From NCBI GenBank assembly GCA_965247125.1, contig CBDFGO010000003.1:1612001-1676000 (forward strand): DNA of 64,000 nt, in the 5' to 3' direction. How positions within the stretch are numbered: position 1 is the stretch's first letter; each line of letters opens with the position of its first letter. Below are positions 25,420 through 34,078 of this stretch, piece by piece. A model generated the notes under the pieces. That model did no database searches. It was not told where the DNA came from and saw nothing but the letters and a program-made list of their open reading frames with translations. The translations under genes and the position numbers were made by a program. This stretch comes from CALBJU01 sp965247125 (GTDB lineage Bacteria > Bacteroidota > Rhodothermia > Rhodothermales > UBA10348).

Positions 25420-26376
25420 ATGGAACCTCGTTTTCTAACAACACCGTGTTTTATAACAACACTGCTTATTCTGATGGCCTTTGCCGCGGTAGGCTGCACT
25501 CGCTCGTCGTCGGAATCCGACGGGGCCGAAAGTTCTGCAGGTGTCGAAGTCGAGGACGCACTCGGCAGGAAGTTTGTCTTCGACCTGCCACCCGTTCGAG
25601 TCGTCACTATCGCGCCCGGAGCAACTGAGGTGGTCGCTGCGGCCGGGGGTGTTGGGTTGTTGGTAGGAATCAGCAACGTCGATACATATCCACCTGAGGT
25701 TCTTTCGCTCCCCACATTCTCCGTGCTTCCGCTTGACGTTGAGACCATCACATCCCTGGATCCAGATCTGGTATTTGCTTCCAATCAGATAAACGATCCT
25801 GAGGACATTGACGTGTTTTCCGCGCTGGAAATACCGGTGTTTTATCTGGACGCATCTTCCTGGGATGCCGTTCACACCTCCATCCTGACAGCGGGAGTCA
25901 TTCTGGACACCGATTCAACAGCAACGGCCAGGCACGACTCACTGACCACACGGATCGAGCATCTGATCGGATTGACAGAACAGCTCGAAACTCTTCCTGA
26001 AGGCATTTTTCTCATCTCCGATGTCACTTCCTGGTCTTTCGGTCCCGGTAGCTATGTCCAGGATATCTTCAGGTGGGCAGGGATTTCCTCCCTTACCGAC
26101 TCCTTTGACACTCCAGCACCCAAATTGAGCGATGAGTTTGTGTTGCTATCGGATCCAGACATCATTCTGGGCACATTCGGAGATGACTTCACGCCGGATG
26201 ATATCCTCGAACATCACCCGACGTGGAAAACGCTCTCTGCGTACAGAAATGGACGCATTTATTCTGTTGAAGCAGACCCGATCTTGCGACCAGGACCTCG
26301 AAATGTTCTTGCAGCCTATCAAATAGCTGAGATTGCACACCCACAACTGTTCATAACATTGGCTGAGGGACACTGA
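25420..26376 (+). CDS. Periplasmic substrate-binding lipoprotein of a B12/iron-type ABC importer (BtuF-like)
   Basis: From the ATG at 25420 the 318-residue product has a lipoprotein signal ending LMAFAAVGC and two Rossmann-like lobes typical of class III binding proteins: VEDALGRKFVFDLPPVRVVTIAPGATEVVAAAG, then LDPDLVFAS and IFRWAGISSL. Such proteins bind cobalamin, heme or siderophores and hand them to a FecCD permease, encoded next. An upstream in-frame start at 25309 would bury the signal peptide, so I reject it. The specific ligand is not evident; no riboswitch was seen in the 140-bp upstream gap. Confidence 0.88.
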   Translation: MEPRFLTTPCFITTLLILMAFAAVGCTRSSSESDGAESSAGVEVEDALGRKFVFDLPPVRVVTIAPGATEVVAAAGGVGLLVGISNVDTYPPEVLSLPTFSVLPLDVETITSLDPDLVFASNQINDPEDIDVFSALEIPVFYLDASSWDAVHTSILTAGVILDTDSTATARHDSLTTRIEHLIGLTEQLETLPEGIFLISDVTSWSFGPGSYVQDIFRWAGISSLTDSFDTPAPKLSDEFVLLSDPDIILGTFGDDFTPDDILEHHPTWKTLSAYRNGRIYSVEADPILRPGPRNVLAAYQIAEIAHPQLFITLAEGH

Positions 26377-26393
26377 AAAGAGAACATCTCATA

Positions 26394-27398
26394 TTGTTGA
26401 TTCTTCTGGCGCTGATTCTGCCAATACTCAGCATTTCGATAGCGTTCGGATCGGTTGACCTCCCTCTGGGATTCTCTTTCAGGACGCTGGTGACGGCCGC
26501 GATCGGTGGATCGGTGGACATGAGTGATCGGATGGTGCAGATCGTGCTTGAACTCAGACTCCCTCGTGCCTTGGCGGCATTCATCGTTGGTGCGGGGCTC
26601 TCTATTGTCGGGGTCGCCATGCAGGCGCTCGTCCGAAATCCGCTGGCTGAACCGTATGTACTCGGAATTTCAAGCGGGGCCTCTGCAGGGGCGTCATTAT
26701 TTTACCTGGGCCTCGTACCCACAATCCTGGCGACACGCATCGACATCACTTTTGCCGCCTTTCTGGGTGCGCTGCTTTCGATCACGATCGTCTACCTGGT
26801 GGCCCGCAGCGGCCGAACTCTCTCTACCTCCAGGTTGCTGCTCGCGGGCGTTGCCATGGCGTCCTTGATGGCAGCCGTGTCTTCCTTCGTGACATTTGCA
26901 TCACCCGATCTGAATCAGATGCGCGCGCTGCTGTTCTGGCTCATGGGCTCCTTCCACGGCATGACCTGGCAAGACCTTCCTCTTGCACTCATCGTAACGA
27001 TTTCAGGTGTTGTCGTGCTGATGGCTGTCTCGCGTTCTCTGGATGCATTGCTGACCGGAGAGGAGCCAGCCCACTCTCTGGGAGTTCGTGTAGAAATTTT
27101 GAAAAAGCTGCTCATAGTACTCTCTGCGTTGGTCACAGGCGTGCTGGTCTCCATATCGGGCGCGATCGGATTTGTCGGACTCATCATTCCCCACTCGATT
27201 CGAAGTGTTCTGGGGGTGAGCCACCGCTACGTATTACCCGGCTCGTTCATCGCTGGCGGACTCTTTCTGGTGCTCGCTGATACGCTCTCGCAGACTATTC
27301 TCGGTGGACAGGTCATCCCGGTAGGGATTGTCACAGCAATCTGCGGTGTACCGTTCTTTTTATATCTGCTGCGCAGTACCGACTATCAGTTCAAGTAG
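26394..27398 (+). CDS. FecCD/BtuC-type ABC transporter permease
   Basis: This polytopic protein (~10 helices) carries BtuC/FecCD motifs: ELRLPRALAAFIVGAGLSIVG, MQALVRNPLAEPYVLGISSGAS, the GAIGFVGLIIPHSIR coupling segment, and a C-terminal GGQVIPVGIVTAICGVPFFLYLL. It imports B12 or iron chelates with the preceding binding protein. A TTG at 26394 is the nearest common start codon, but a CTG at 26373 overlapping the previous TGA would give a natural N-terminus (KREHLILLILLALILP). No ATPase gene follows; the next gene is an isoprenoid enzyme. Confidence 0.9.
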   Translation: MLILLALILPILSISIAFGSVDLPLGFSFRTLVTAAIGGSVDMSDRMVQIVLELRLPRALAAFIVGAGLSIVGVAMQALVRNPLAEPYVLGISSGASAGASLFYLGLVPTILATRIDITFAAFLGALLSITIVYLVARSGRTLSTSRLLLAGVAMASLMAAVSSFVTFASPDLNQMRALLFWLMGSFHGMTWQDLPLALIVTISGVVVLMAVSRSLDALLTGEEPAHSLGVRVEILKKLLIVLSALVTGVLVSISGAIGFVGLIIPHSIRSVLGVSHRYVLPGSFIAGGLFLVLADTLSQTILGGQVIPVGIVTAICGVPFFLYLLRSTDYQFK

Positions 27399-27461
27399 AG
27401 AATCGAAAAACCAGTTGATCAGATGGACGTATAGGCCTCCGCTTGAGGCAATTTCCGCACA

Positions 27462-28481
27462 ATGACGACACTTACTGCAGACATATCTCCGGCCCCGTCG
27501 ATTTCTCAAGGACTGACCTTGAATGATATCAAGAGTCCCGTGTCAGAGGAGCTGAAGGAATTTCGAAAGTATTTTCGGGACTCCATGAAGTCTCGAGTTT
27601 TCCTTCTCGATCAAGTCATTCAGTACCTATTGCGCCAGAAAGGAAAACAGATGCGGCCACTACTTGTGATGCTCACCGCCCAGGCGAGTGGTGGAATCAC
27701 AGAATCCACGTATCGGGGAGCTGCGCTGGTGGAGCTACTTCACACGGCCACCCTGGTCCATGACGATGTGGTCGACGAGGCGGACCGCCGTCGGGGAATG
27801 TTTTCCATAAACGCACTTTGGAAAAACAAGGTAGCCGTACTTCTCGGCGACTTTCTCTTGAGCACGGGGCTGTTGCTGGCCCTTGATCACAAAGACTATG
27901 ACCTGCTACACATCGTTTCAGATGCCGTGAAGCGAATGAGTGAGGGTGAACTGCTTCAAATCGAGAAGGCTCGCAAGCTGGACATCGATGAGGAGACCTA
28001 TTTCAGGATTATTTCCGACAAGACCGCGTCGCTGCTTTCCGCCTGCACCTCGTGCGGAGCCAGAAGCGCGAACGCGGACGAATCCGTCATCGAAATCATG
28101 AGATCGTTCGGTCAGGCGCTGGGCATGGCCTTTCAGATTCGCGACGACCTGTTCGATTTTGGCGTTTCCGACGTTGGAAAGCCGCTCGGCATAGATCTGA
28201 AAGAGAAAAAGATGACGCTCCCACTCATCCACGCGCTGGGCGTCGCCGATCCTAAGGAGCGAAAAAAGGTGATGGCGATCGTCCGGAAGAACGGCAAGTC
28301 AAAAGAAGACATCCGACAGGTGTCCAGGTTTGTCGAAGACAAAGGCGGAATTGACTATGCCAGGCAAAAAATGACCGAATTTGCGAGTTCAGCCCGAAAG
28401 ATCCTCACAACCCTGCCCGAGAGTGCCTCACGACAGTCGCTCTCCGACCTGGTCACCTTTACGATCAGCCGCCGAAAGTAG
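27462..28481 (+). CDS. Polyprenyl diphosphate synthase (trans-isoprenyl type)
   Basis: This 339-residue protein has the first aspartate-rich motif in LVHDDVVDEADRRRG and the second in FQIRDDLFDFG, plus GKQMRPLLVML and LLGDFLLSTG. It condenses isopentenyl diphosphate units into a long-chain product such as the quinone side chain (hepta- or octaprenyl). Chain length cannot be read reliably here. It begins 63 bp after the permease gene and is probably transcribed separately or by read-through. Confidence 0.92.
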   Translation: MTTLTADISPAPSISQGLTLNDIKSPVSEELKEFRKYFRDSMKSRVFLLDQVIQYLLRQKGKQMRPLLVMLTAQASGGITESTYRGAALVELLHTATLVHDDVVDEADRRRGMFSINALWKNKVAVLLGDFLLSTGLLLALDHKDYDLLHIVSDAVKRMSEGELLQIEKARKLDIDEETYFRIISDKTASLLSACTSCGARSANADESVIEIMRSFGQALGMAFQIRDDLFDFGVSDVGKPLGIDLKEKKMTLPLIHALGVADPKERKKVMAIVRKNGKSKEDIRQVSRFVEDKGGIDYARQKMTEFASSARKILTTLPESASRQSLSDLVTFTISRRK

Positions 28482-28507
28482 CTAAGGCCTGTTAACGCTA
28501 TCTGAAT

Positions 28508-29284
28508 TCAAGCTCTTCGACTCAGAAACGCGATCGCCAGCTCGTTGAAGATCAACGGACGCTCGATATTGCAGACGTGACCCACTCCTTCGATCACTTC
28601 CAGGAAGGAGTTCCCCGCACGAGAGACGATTCGAGTGGCCGGCGGAAGAAACATGTAATCCCGCCCCCCCATAACGTAAAGGGACCTACATTCCGTAATT
28701 CTGGAGGACCACTCCTGAAGCCGTTTACTTACCTCGGGAATCAGCCAGAGCCAGCGCCGAAACTCTTCCGGCTCTACGCTGCGCGCTTCTTTTCGAAAAA
28801 CACGCCTTGCCTCGGTCGCTTTCTTTCCGGGCATGATGATCCAGGCGAAGACGGCATAGAGCGCCCTGAACGGGATCAGGTTTTTCAGCGATTGGCCGGT
28901 GATGATCAGAAATCGCGCCCACACCGAAAATCCGGCCACCGCTCCGGCGTACACGACGGACCGAACTTTTCCAGGAGCCATTTCCACGATCATGCGAATC
29001 AGAACCGTTCCAAGGGATACGCCAACAAAATGTGCAGACTCGATCTCCTCGTGCTCCAGCACGTCGACGATGTCCTGGCTGATTTCTTCGAGTGTATACG
29101 GGGGACCTTCTCCATGGTAATCTCTCGAGCGGCCATGGCCCCGAAGATCCACAAGCAATACGTTGAAACGGTCCCGAAAATCTCGTAACTGCTTGAACCA
29201 CACCGCGGAACTGCCACCCGCCCCGTGTACGAACACGACCCAATCGGATTCGGAATCCTTGCTGAAGGTTTTATAGGAGAGCAT
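28508..29284 (-). CDS. Alpha/beta hydrolase
   Basis: This 258-residue protein has the oxyanion-hole VFVHGAGGSSAVW, the nucleophile elbow GVSLG (Ser near residue 108), a candidate acid in YVMGGRDYMF and the catalytic His in EGVGHVCNIE. That is a complete triad for an esterase, lipase or C-C hydrolase. No signal peptide is visible, so it is cytoplasmic. It is divergent from galactokinase and shares about 200 bp of upstream DNA with it. The substrate is unknown. Confidence 0.85.
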   Translation of the reverse strand: MLSYKTFSKDSESDWVVFVHGAGGSSAVWFKQLRDFRDRFNVLLVDLRGHGRSRDYHGEGPPYTLEEISQDIVDVLEHEEIESAHFVGVSLGTVLIRMIVEMAPGKVRSVVYAGAVAGFSVWARFLIITGQSLKNLIPFRALYAVFAWIIMPGKKATEARRVFRKEARSVEPEEFRRWLWLIPEVSKRLQEWSSRITECRSLYVMGGRDYMFLPPATRIVSRAGNSFLEVIEGVGHVCNIERPLIFNELAIAFLSRRA

Positions 29285-29485
29285 TTCGCCTGTTACTTGA
29301 ACTGCGCCGTAAGGCGGTGCGCGTGGTTCGCCCGTCTCCTGAGTTCGCGAGATTGGCTAAGTATACGAGATCGGCGCTCGGAGGTTGTCAATTAGCAGGG
29401 CCCCGGGCGCACCTTGTCAATTTTTCACGCCTCGCTGACCCCTTCGGCGATGGCGATTGTGACTTTTGCCCCCGATTTTACGTGT

Positions 29486-30646
29486 ATGAGTTCAAGTGCC
29501 GAAGTTTTTATAAAGCGCTGGGGATCTTCTCCCTCGGTCGTAGCCTCTGCGCCGGGAAGGGTTGAGATCATTGGCAATCATACTGATTACAATGGCGGCA
29601 CTGTGGTCGGTGCGGGCATCTCCCAGCGGCTGGAGGTGGCTTGTTCTCTGCGCACCGACGGCGTAATTCGGATTGCATCGGACAACGTCGTGGAGACGAG
29701 CGCCGAAACCTATCAGGAATCCTCGCTTCCAGAGTGGACTCGCTATCCCCTGGGTGTCTTCGACGAACTCAGGATGTTGGAAATCATCAAGGCAGATGTC
29801 GGGTTTGATCTTGCCGTCGTTTCCGAAATACCTCAAGGAGAGGGCCTCGCTAGTAGCGCCGCATTCGAACTCGCGACGGCCATCGCACTCACTGCTCTCT
29901 GCCGCTCTTTGGCGCAAGGCAGCGAAAGATCCGCACTGGTCCGAATCGCTCATCGCGCAGAAAACAGATTCGTGGGTGTTCCGTGCGGATTGCTGGATCA
30001 GACTGTAGTAGGATTCGCTCGCGCTGGATTTCTGGTAGTCCTGGACGCCTCCACGGGCAGGCATCATCTTCAAGCCGTCCCGGACAACATCAGGCTGGTG
30101 CTGTTTCGGACGCATATTCGACATCAATTACTCGATTCCCCCTACGAAAAGCGACACGATGAATGCCGAGTGGCGCTGATGGGTCTTCAGAAAGTTATTC
30201 CGGGAATAAGGTATCTAGCTCACCTGCACCCGGTGGACATCGTCGCGTATGACGTCATACTGAATGATACTCTGGCCCGCCGCGCTCGCCACATAGTAGA
30301 AGAACAACGGCGCGTCGGCCGGTTCCTGAAAGCTCTGACCGAAGGCGATACCAGCGCGGCGGGCGGACTTCTTTTCGATTCCCACGAGAGCTCAAAAACA
30401 CAATTCGAGAACTCCACACCCGAGATGGATTTTCTGGTTCAGAAATTGAAAGAGCAACGGGGCGTTCTGGGTGCGCGGCTTTCTGGAGCCGGGTGGGGCG
30501 GAACCGTCCTGGCCATGGTAGACTCTTCTTTCGAGGACGAATCTGCTGATCAGGTGGCAGCGAGCTATGAAGAAGTGTTTGAGGCGAGATCTCCATGGTG
30601 GAGAAGTGAAGTTTCCGATGGTGCACGCATTGAACGGCAGGACTGA
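29486..30646 (+). CDS. galK: Galactokinase (GHMP kinase family)
   Basis: The 386-residue product from the ATG at 29486 begins MSSSAEVFIKRWGSSPSVV and has APGRVEIIGNHTDYNGG (galactokinase signature), EGLASSAAFELATA (phosphate-binding GHMP loop) and LSGAGWGGTVLAMVD near the end. It phosphorylates galactose at C1. Upstream in-frame ATGs at 29414 and 29450 would add residues that do not resemble the family, so I prefer 29486. No other Leloir-pathway gene is nearby. The NHTDYNGG form differs slightly from the usual EHTDYN, so a related sugar kinase is possible. Confidence 0.85.
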   Translation: MSSSAEVFIKRWGSSPSVVASAPGRVEIIGNHTDYNGGTVVGAGISQRLEVACSLRTDGVIRIASDNVVETSAETYQESSLPEWTRYPLGVFDELRMLEIIKADVGFDLAVVSEIPQGEGLASSAAFELATAIALTALCRSLAQGSERSALVRIAHRAENRFVGVPCGLLDQTVVGFARAGFLVVLDASTGRHHLQAVPDNIRLVLFRTHIRHQLLDSPYEKRHDECRVALMGLQKVIPGIRYLAHLHPVDIVAYDVILNDTLARRARHIVEEQRRVGRFLKALTEGDTSAAGGLLFDSHESSKTQFENSTPEMDFLVQKLKEQRGVLGARLSGAGWGGTVLAMVDSSFEDESADQVAASYEEVFEARSPWWRSEVSDGARIERQD

Positions 30647-30725
30647 AACAATACGGGATTTAAAACGACACAGATTGCAAGACCTGATCCTGATCTAACT
30701 ATTCAGACAGAAACGTGAAGAAAAC

Positions 30726-31349
30726 GTGACAGAAACGGAGGACAAAAAGAGACCATCCTGGCTTAGAAATGCCACCTACTGGGGTGCAATCCTCTTGATA
30801 TTCCTGTTTTTCAGGTACACAGATCAAGGCACAGTCGTACAAGGATGGCTTCAACAGGGCCTGCTCGCCACGGGTATTTTCCAGGCTGACGTCAGGTACA
30901 CCGAGGACCACGAAACCCCGGCCAGCTATGATCTGTCACTGGTCTCGCTCGATGGCCATCCCGTGCACTTTGAGGAATTTCGAGACAAAACCATCTTCAT
31001 GAATCTGTGGGCCACGTGGTGTCCACCTTGCCTGGCCGAGATGCCGTACATCCAGAGTCTTTACGAAGACTTTGAATCTGAGGATGTGGTCTTTGTCATG
31101 TTATCGACTGACGAAGACGTCGATATCGCGCGTGAGTTCATCGAAGCGAAGGGGTACACCTTTCCCGTTTATCGAGTCGTTGGACGTATGCCAGACGCGT
31201 ATCGCAGCTTTACGCTCCCAACGACTTACGTGATTTCTCCTCAAGGAAAACTTGCAACCGTTCATGTCGGAATGGCGAACTATAACACCCGTGGCTTTAG
31301 ATCATTTCTGAGAGCGCTCTCGGACTCGCACAAAAGCGAAGATGTCTAA
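30726..31349 (+). CDS. TlpA/ResA-like membrane-anchored thioredoxin
   Basis: This 207-residue protein starts at a GTG, has one N-terminal membrane anchor (~18-32) and a thioredoxin fold with the redox pair C99-PP-C102 in NLWATWCPPCLAEMP and the cis-Pro region FTLPTTYVI. Such proteins reduce periplasmic apocytochromes or other disulfides. The stop overlaps the end of the convergent cupin gene by 4 bp. Confidence 0.88.
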   Translation: MTETEDKKRPSWLRNATYWGAILLIFLFFRYTDQGTVVQGWLQQGLLATGIFQADVRYTEDHETPASYDLSLVSLDGHPVHFEEFRDKTIFMNLWATWCPPCLAEMPYIQSLYEDFESEDVVFVMLSTDEDVDIAREFIEAKGYTFPVYRVVGRMPDAYRSFTLPTTYVISPQGKLATVHVGMANYNTRGFRSFLRALSDSHKSEDV

Positions 31350-31735
31350 CCGTCGCGAAGGTAGGCGTCTGTCTTGTCGAGCCAATCCTGACGGGGTGGG
31401 CTGAAAATATCTACATCGAGCGTGTCCTCGAGCGCTTCTGCCTTGTGCCAGACGTTTGACGGAATGTGAAGCACTTCTCCCTCGTGGACATCAACAACTT
31501 GGGACTCGTCCTCTCCGATCCAGAATCGAAGTGAGCCACTCATTATGTAGGTGATCTGTTCGTTGTGGTGGTGGTGCTTGGGTACAACACAACCCTTGTC
31601 CAGATACACGTGTGCGACCATCACCTTCTCGCCAGAAATCATTTTTCTGCGAAGCTTGGGAGACAGTACCTCGGCTGGCATCTGGGCCCAGGAAATTTTG
31701 GTGACTTCGGTTGAAGAAGTTTCGTTCGGAGACAT
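31346..31735 (-). CDS. Cupin-domain protein
   Basis: This 129-residue small beta-barrel protein has the metal-binding cupin motif 1, VVPKHHHHNEQITYIMSG, and motif 2, EGEVLHIPSNVWHKAEAL, with His and Glu ligands in place. Cupins of this size include isomerases, dioxygenases and sugar-binding proteins; the sequence does not identify which. It is divergent from the lipid cassette, sharing 242 bp of upstream DNA. Confidence 0.85.
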   Translation of the reverse strand: MSPNETSSTEVTKISWAQMPAEVLSPKLRRKMISGEKVMVAHVYLDKGCVVPKHHHHNEQITYIMSGSLRFWIGEDESQVVDVHEGEVLHIPSNVWHKAEALEDTLDVDIFSPPRQDWLDKTDAYLRDG

Positions 31736-31977
31736 GGCGCGAGGTTGGCTGTTGGAAGATGTTGACTATTTAAAGAGGATGACTACTCAAAAGGGAAGCC
31801 GAATCGGATGATAAGACCCAATCCGTCATGATAATCCATAAAAAGTCTCGCATTTTTTCTGCGTAACTGATTGCCCATGGCCCTGTAACACTGGAAACGA
31901 ATCAACAACCAAAAGACAACGTACGATTCGGCGTGACCACATTTTAGCGAGCCCGACCTATCCTTCCTGCATTCTCC

Positions 31978-32781
31978 ATGCTGGCACAATCAACATCAGA
32001 GCGCGGCTATTCTCCCCCTAATCCCCGCGGATTGCCGGGAGAAATTCTGGAAAAAGGAGGTTATTCCGTTGAATTCGCGCGCACGGAATCCGAGCTCGAG
32101 CAGATTCAGCGCCTCCGCTACCGGGTTTTCAATCTTGAGATGGAGGAAGGTCTCACTTCCTCCCGTGCGCGAGGCATGGATGTGGATGTGTTTGACCCGT
32201 TCTGCCATCACCTTTTCGTTCGACATCTCGAGAGTCGTCAGATAGTGGGCACGTATCGGATGCAGACAACTGAAATGGCGGGCACCGGTTGCGGCTTCTA
32301 TGCGGAAACTGAATTTGATTTCAGCACCATGCCTGCTGACTTGATTGAGGAAAGCGTCGAAATTGGCAGAGCGTGCATTGCACGGGAGCACAGGAGTCTG
32401 AACGTACTGTATCTGTTATGGAAGGGGCTTGGACTCTACGCATCTCACAACCGGAAACGTCATCTTTTCGGTTGTTGTTCGTTGACCAGTCAAGTCGAAC
32501 AGGAAGGTGTAGATACGTACTCATATCTACGTCGGAAAAACCATCTTCACCCCGATATCTCGGTAGCACCTATTACATCCCATACCTGCGCAGGGGCGGT
32601 GTCTCCTGACCCTGTGGACGTAAAACTGCCCCGCCTCATGAAAACGTATTTGAGTCTTGGTGCAAAGATCTGTAGTGGCCCCGCCATCGACCGTGATTTC
32701 AAAACCATCGACTTCCTCGCTTTGTTCGATTTTGACTCACTAGTGAAGTCGGATCTGGCCTTTTACAGCTTTCAGGCATGA
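31978..32781 (+). CDS. GNAT-type N-acyltransferase for amino-acid lipids (OlsB/GlsB-like)
   Basis: This 267-residue protein belongs to the hemolysin-like/OlsB acyltransferase family: EFARTESELEQIQRLRYRVF, FDPFCHHLFVRHLES, VGTYRMQTTEMA and EIGRACIAREHR are its typical blocks. OlsB and GlsB transfer a 3-hydroxyacyl group from acyl-ACP to the amino group of ornithine or glycine to give a lyso-amino-acid lipid. The next gene is a PlsC-type acyltransferase that overlaps it by ATGA, exactly the OlsB-OlsA / GlsB-GlsA pairing. The amino acid used is not determined by the sequence. It opens a five-gene cassette ending at 37518. Confidence 0.87.
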   Translation: MLAQSTSERGYSPPNPRGLPGEILEKGGYSVEFARTESELEQIQRLRYRVFNLEMEEGLTSSRARGMDVDVFDPFCHHLFVRHLESRQIVGTYRMQTTEMAGTGCGFYAETEFDFSTMPADLIEESVEIGRACIAREHRSLNVLYLLWKGLGLYASHNRKRHLFGCCSLTSQVEQEGVDTYSYLRRKNHLHPDISVAPITSHTCAGAVSPDPVDVKLPRLMKTYLSLGAKICSGPAIDRDFKTIDFLALFDFDSLVKSDLAFYSFQA

Positions 32782-33542
32782 GCCACGTCCGAGCCGTTGT
32801 CAGGCTCATATTGTTTGTATCCTGGCTCCTGAGCCTCTTTTCGGTGTGGTTTATCGTCAGCATTCCGCTCTCCGTCAAGGCTGAGTGGGCCACCCGTTGG
32901 CGGTACTTCGCTATTCGTTCCTGGAGCATCCTCGCTTCTAAAATAATGGGTTTGCGGATGCACGTGCGTGGGACACCGCCCAAAAGACCTTTCTGTCTGG
33001 TTTCGAATCACCTGTCTTATCTGGACGCAATACTGATGCAGTTGACGACAGATTCTGTCATGATTGCGAAATCCGAAGTCGCATCATGGCCTGTAATTGG
33101 CTGGCTCAGCGAGAGACTAGGTACAATTTTCGTGGACCGTACAACTGCCAAGGATCTGGTGCGGGTAAACGATCTCATCGAAACTGCACTCGAGCGTAGA
33201 GAAGGCATCATTTTTTTCCCGGAAGGAACTACGACCACGGGCGAAGGAGTCGGTAAATTTCATTCCTCCCTTCTCAATTATCCGGCCGAAAGTTCGTACC
33301 CCGTCCACTACGCGGCTCTGAGTTACCTCGCCCCTGGCCACAACACCTCCGAGGTAATCTGCTGGTGGGACGACATCGGTTTCGCCCCTCATTTCTACAA
33401 CGTGCTGAGGCTGCCTGGATTCGATGCATATATCCATTTTGCTGAAACTCCTGTAACTGAACCGAATCGAAAAGAACTCAGCAATCAACTGCAGTCTCGT
33501 ATTTCTGAAATGTTCGTTCCCGTAGGTAACAGACTCTTTTGA
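32778..33542 (+). CDS. PlsC-type 1-acyl-glycerol-3-phosphate/lyso-lipid acyltransferase (OlsA/GlsA-like)
   Basis: This 254-residue protein has an N-terminal membrane helix (~8-30), the catalytic H-x4-D block SNHLSYLDAI, the second block GTIFVDRT and the phosphate/EGT block FFPEGTTTTGEG. PlsC enzymes esterify a hydroxyl with a fatty acid; in OlsA/GlsA the acceptor is the 3-hydroxyl of the N-linked acyl chain. Its ATG overlaps the upstream stop and its TGA overlaps the next ATG, so the three genes should be made together. Confidence 0.9.
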   Translation: MSHVRAVVRLILFVSWLLSLFSVWFIVSIPLSVKAEWATRWRYFAIRSWSILASKIMGLRMHVRGTPPKRPFCLVSNHLSYLDAILMQLTTDSVMIAKSEVASWPVIGWLSERLGTIFVDRTTAKDLVRVNDLIETALERREGIIFFPEGTTTTGEGVGKFHSSLLNYPAESSYPVHYAALSYLAPGHNTSEVICWWDDIGFAPHFYNVLRLPGFDAYIHFAETPVTEPNRKELSNQLQSRISEMFVPVGNRLF

Positions 33543-34063
33543 TGACTACTAACAACATGCTGGTGGAGCTAAACCTAGCGTGCCTTCGACAGGGCAAACA
33601 AATGGTTGCCGACCTGGACGATGAAGCGTATCGATGTTGCGACTTGGTAATTTGTGACAGCGGGATTGGAGACCACTATCGACACATTCTTGAGCATTAT
33701 CAGATGTTCCTATCGGGATATTCGGACTCTTTCGTGGACTACGACGCACGCGTTCGGGACGCCAGGCTGTCGACCGATCGAAAATTTGCAATTCAGGCCA
33801 CCGATGACATCCTGCTGAAATTCGATCTGGTTGATGATCTGAACCGGCACCTTCGCATAAAAATGGCGACCTCCAAGGATCTCAACAAAAATTCCCCGTT
33901 CAGCGAGTCGACTGTAAGCCGTGAACTTCAGTATTTACAATCACATACAATCCATCATTTCGCCCTCATTTCCATGATTCTTCGGTCACAGGGCCGGCGG
34001 CCGGCGGATGATTTTGGTGTCGCCCCATCGACGCTACAGTATCTTGAGAAGCAAAACGCTTAG
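33539..34063 (+). CDS. DinB-fold protein of unknown function
   Basis: This 174-residue helical protein has histidines spaced as in DinB/YfiT-like four-helix bundles: GDHYRHILEHY near residue 44 and HTIHHFALI near residue 136, which would bind a metal such as Zn or Ni. Members include thiol-S-transferases (bacillithiol, mycothiol) and many unknowns. It overlaps the PlsC gene by ATGA and lies 15 bp from the fusion gene, so it is an integral part of the lipid cassette, though its reaction is unknown. Confidence 0.8.
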   Translation: MMTTNNMLVELNLACLRQGKQMVADLDDEAYRCCDLVICDSGIGDHYRHILEHYQMFLSGYSDSFVDYDARVRDARLSTDRKFAIQATDDILLKFDLVDDLNRHLRIKMATSKDLNKNSPFSESTVSRELQYLQSHTIHHFALISMILRSQGRRPADDFGVAPSTLQYLEKQNA

Positions 34064-34078
34064 AACCACGTCCAAATT

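Noticed and set aside
31736..31977. Gene or RNA in the gap between cupin and OlsB-like genes
   Set aside because: No open frame or stable hairpin stands out; treated as a divergent promoter region.
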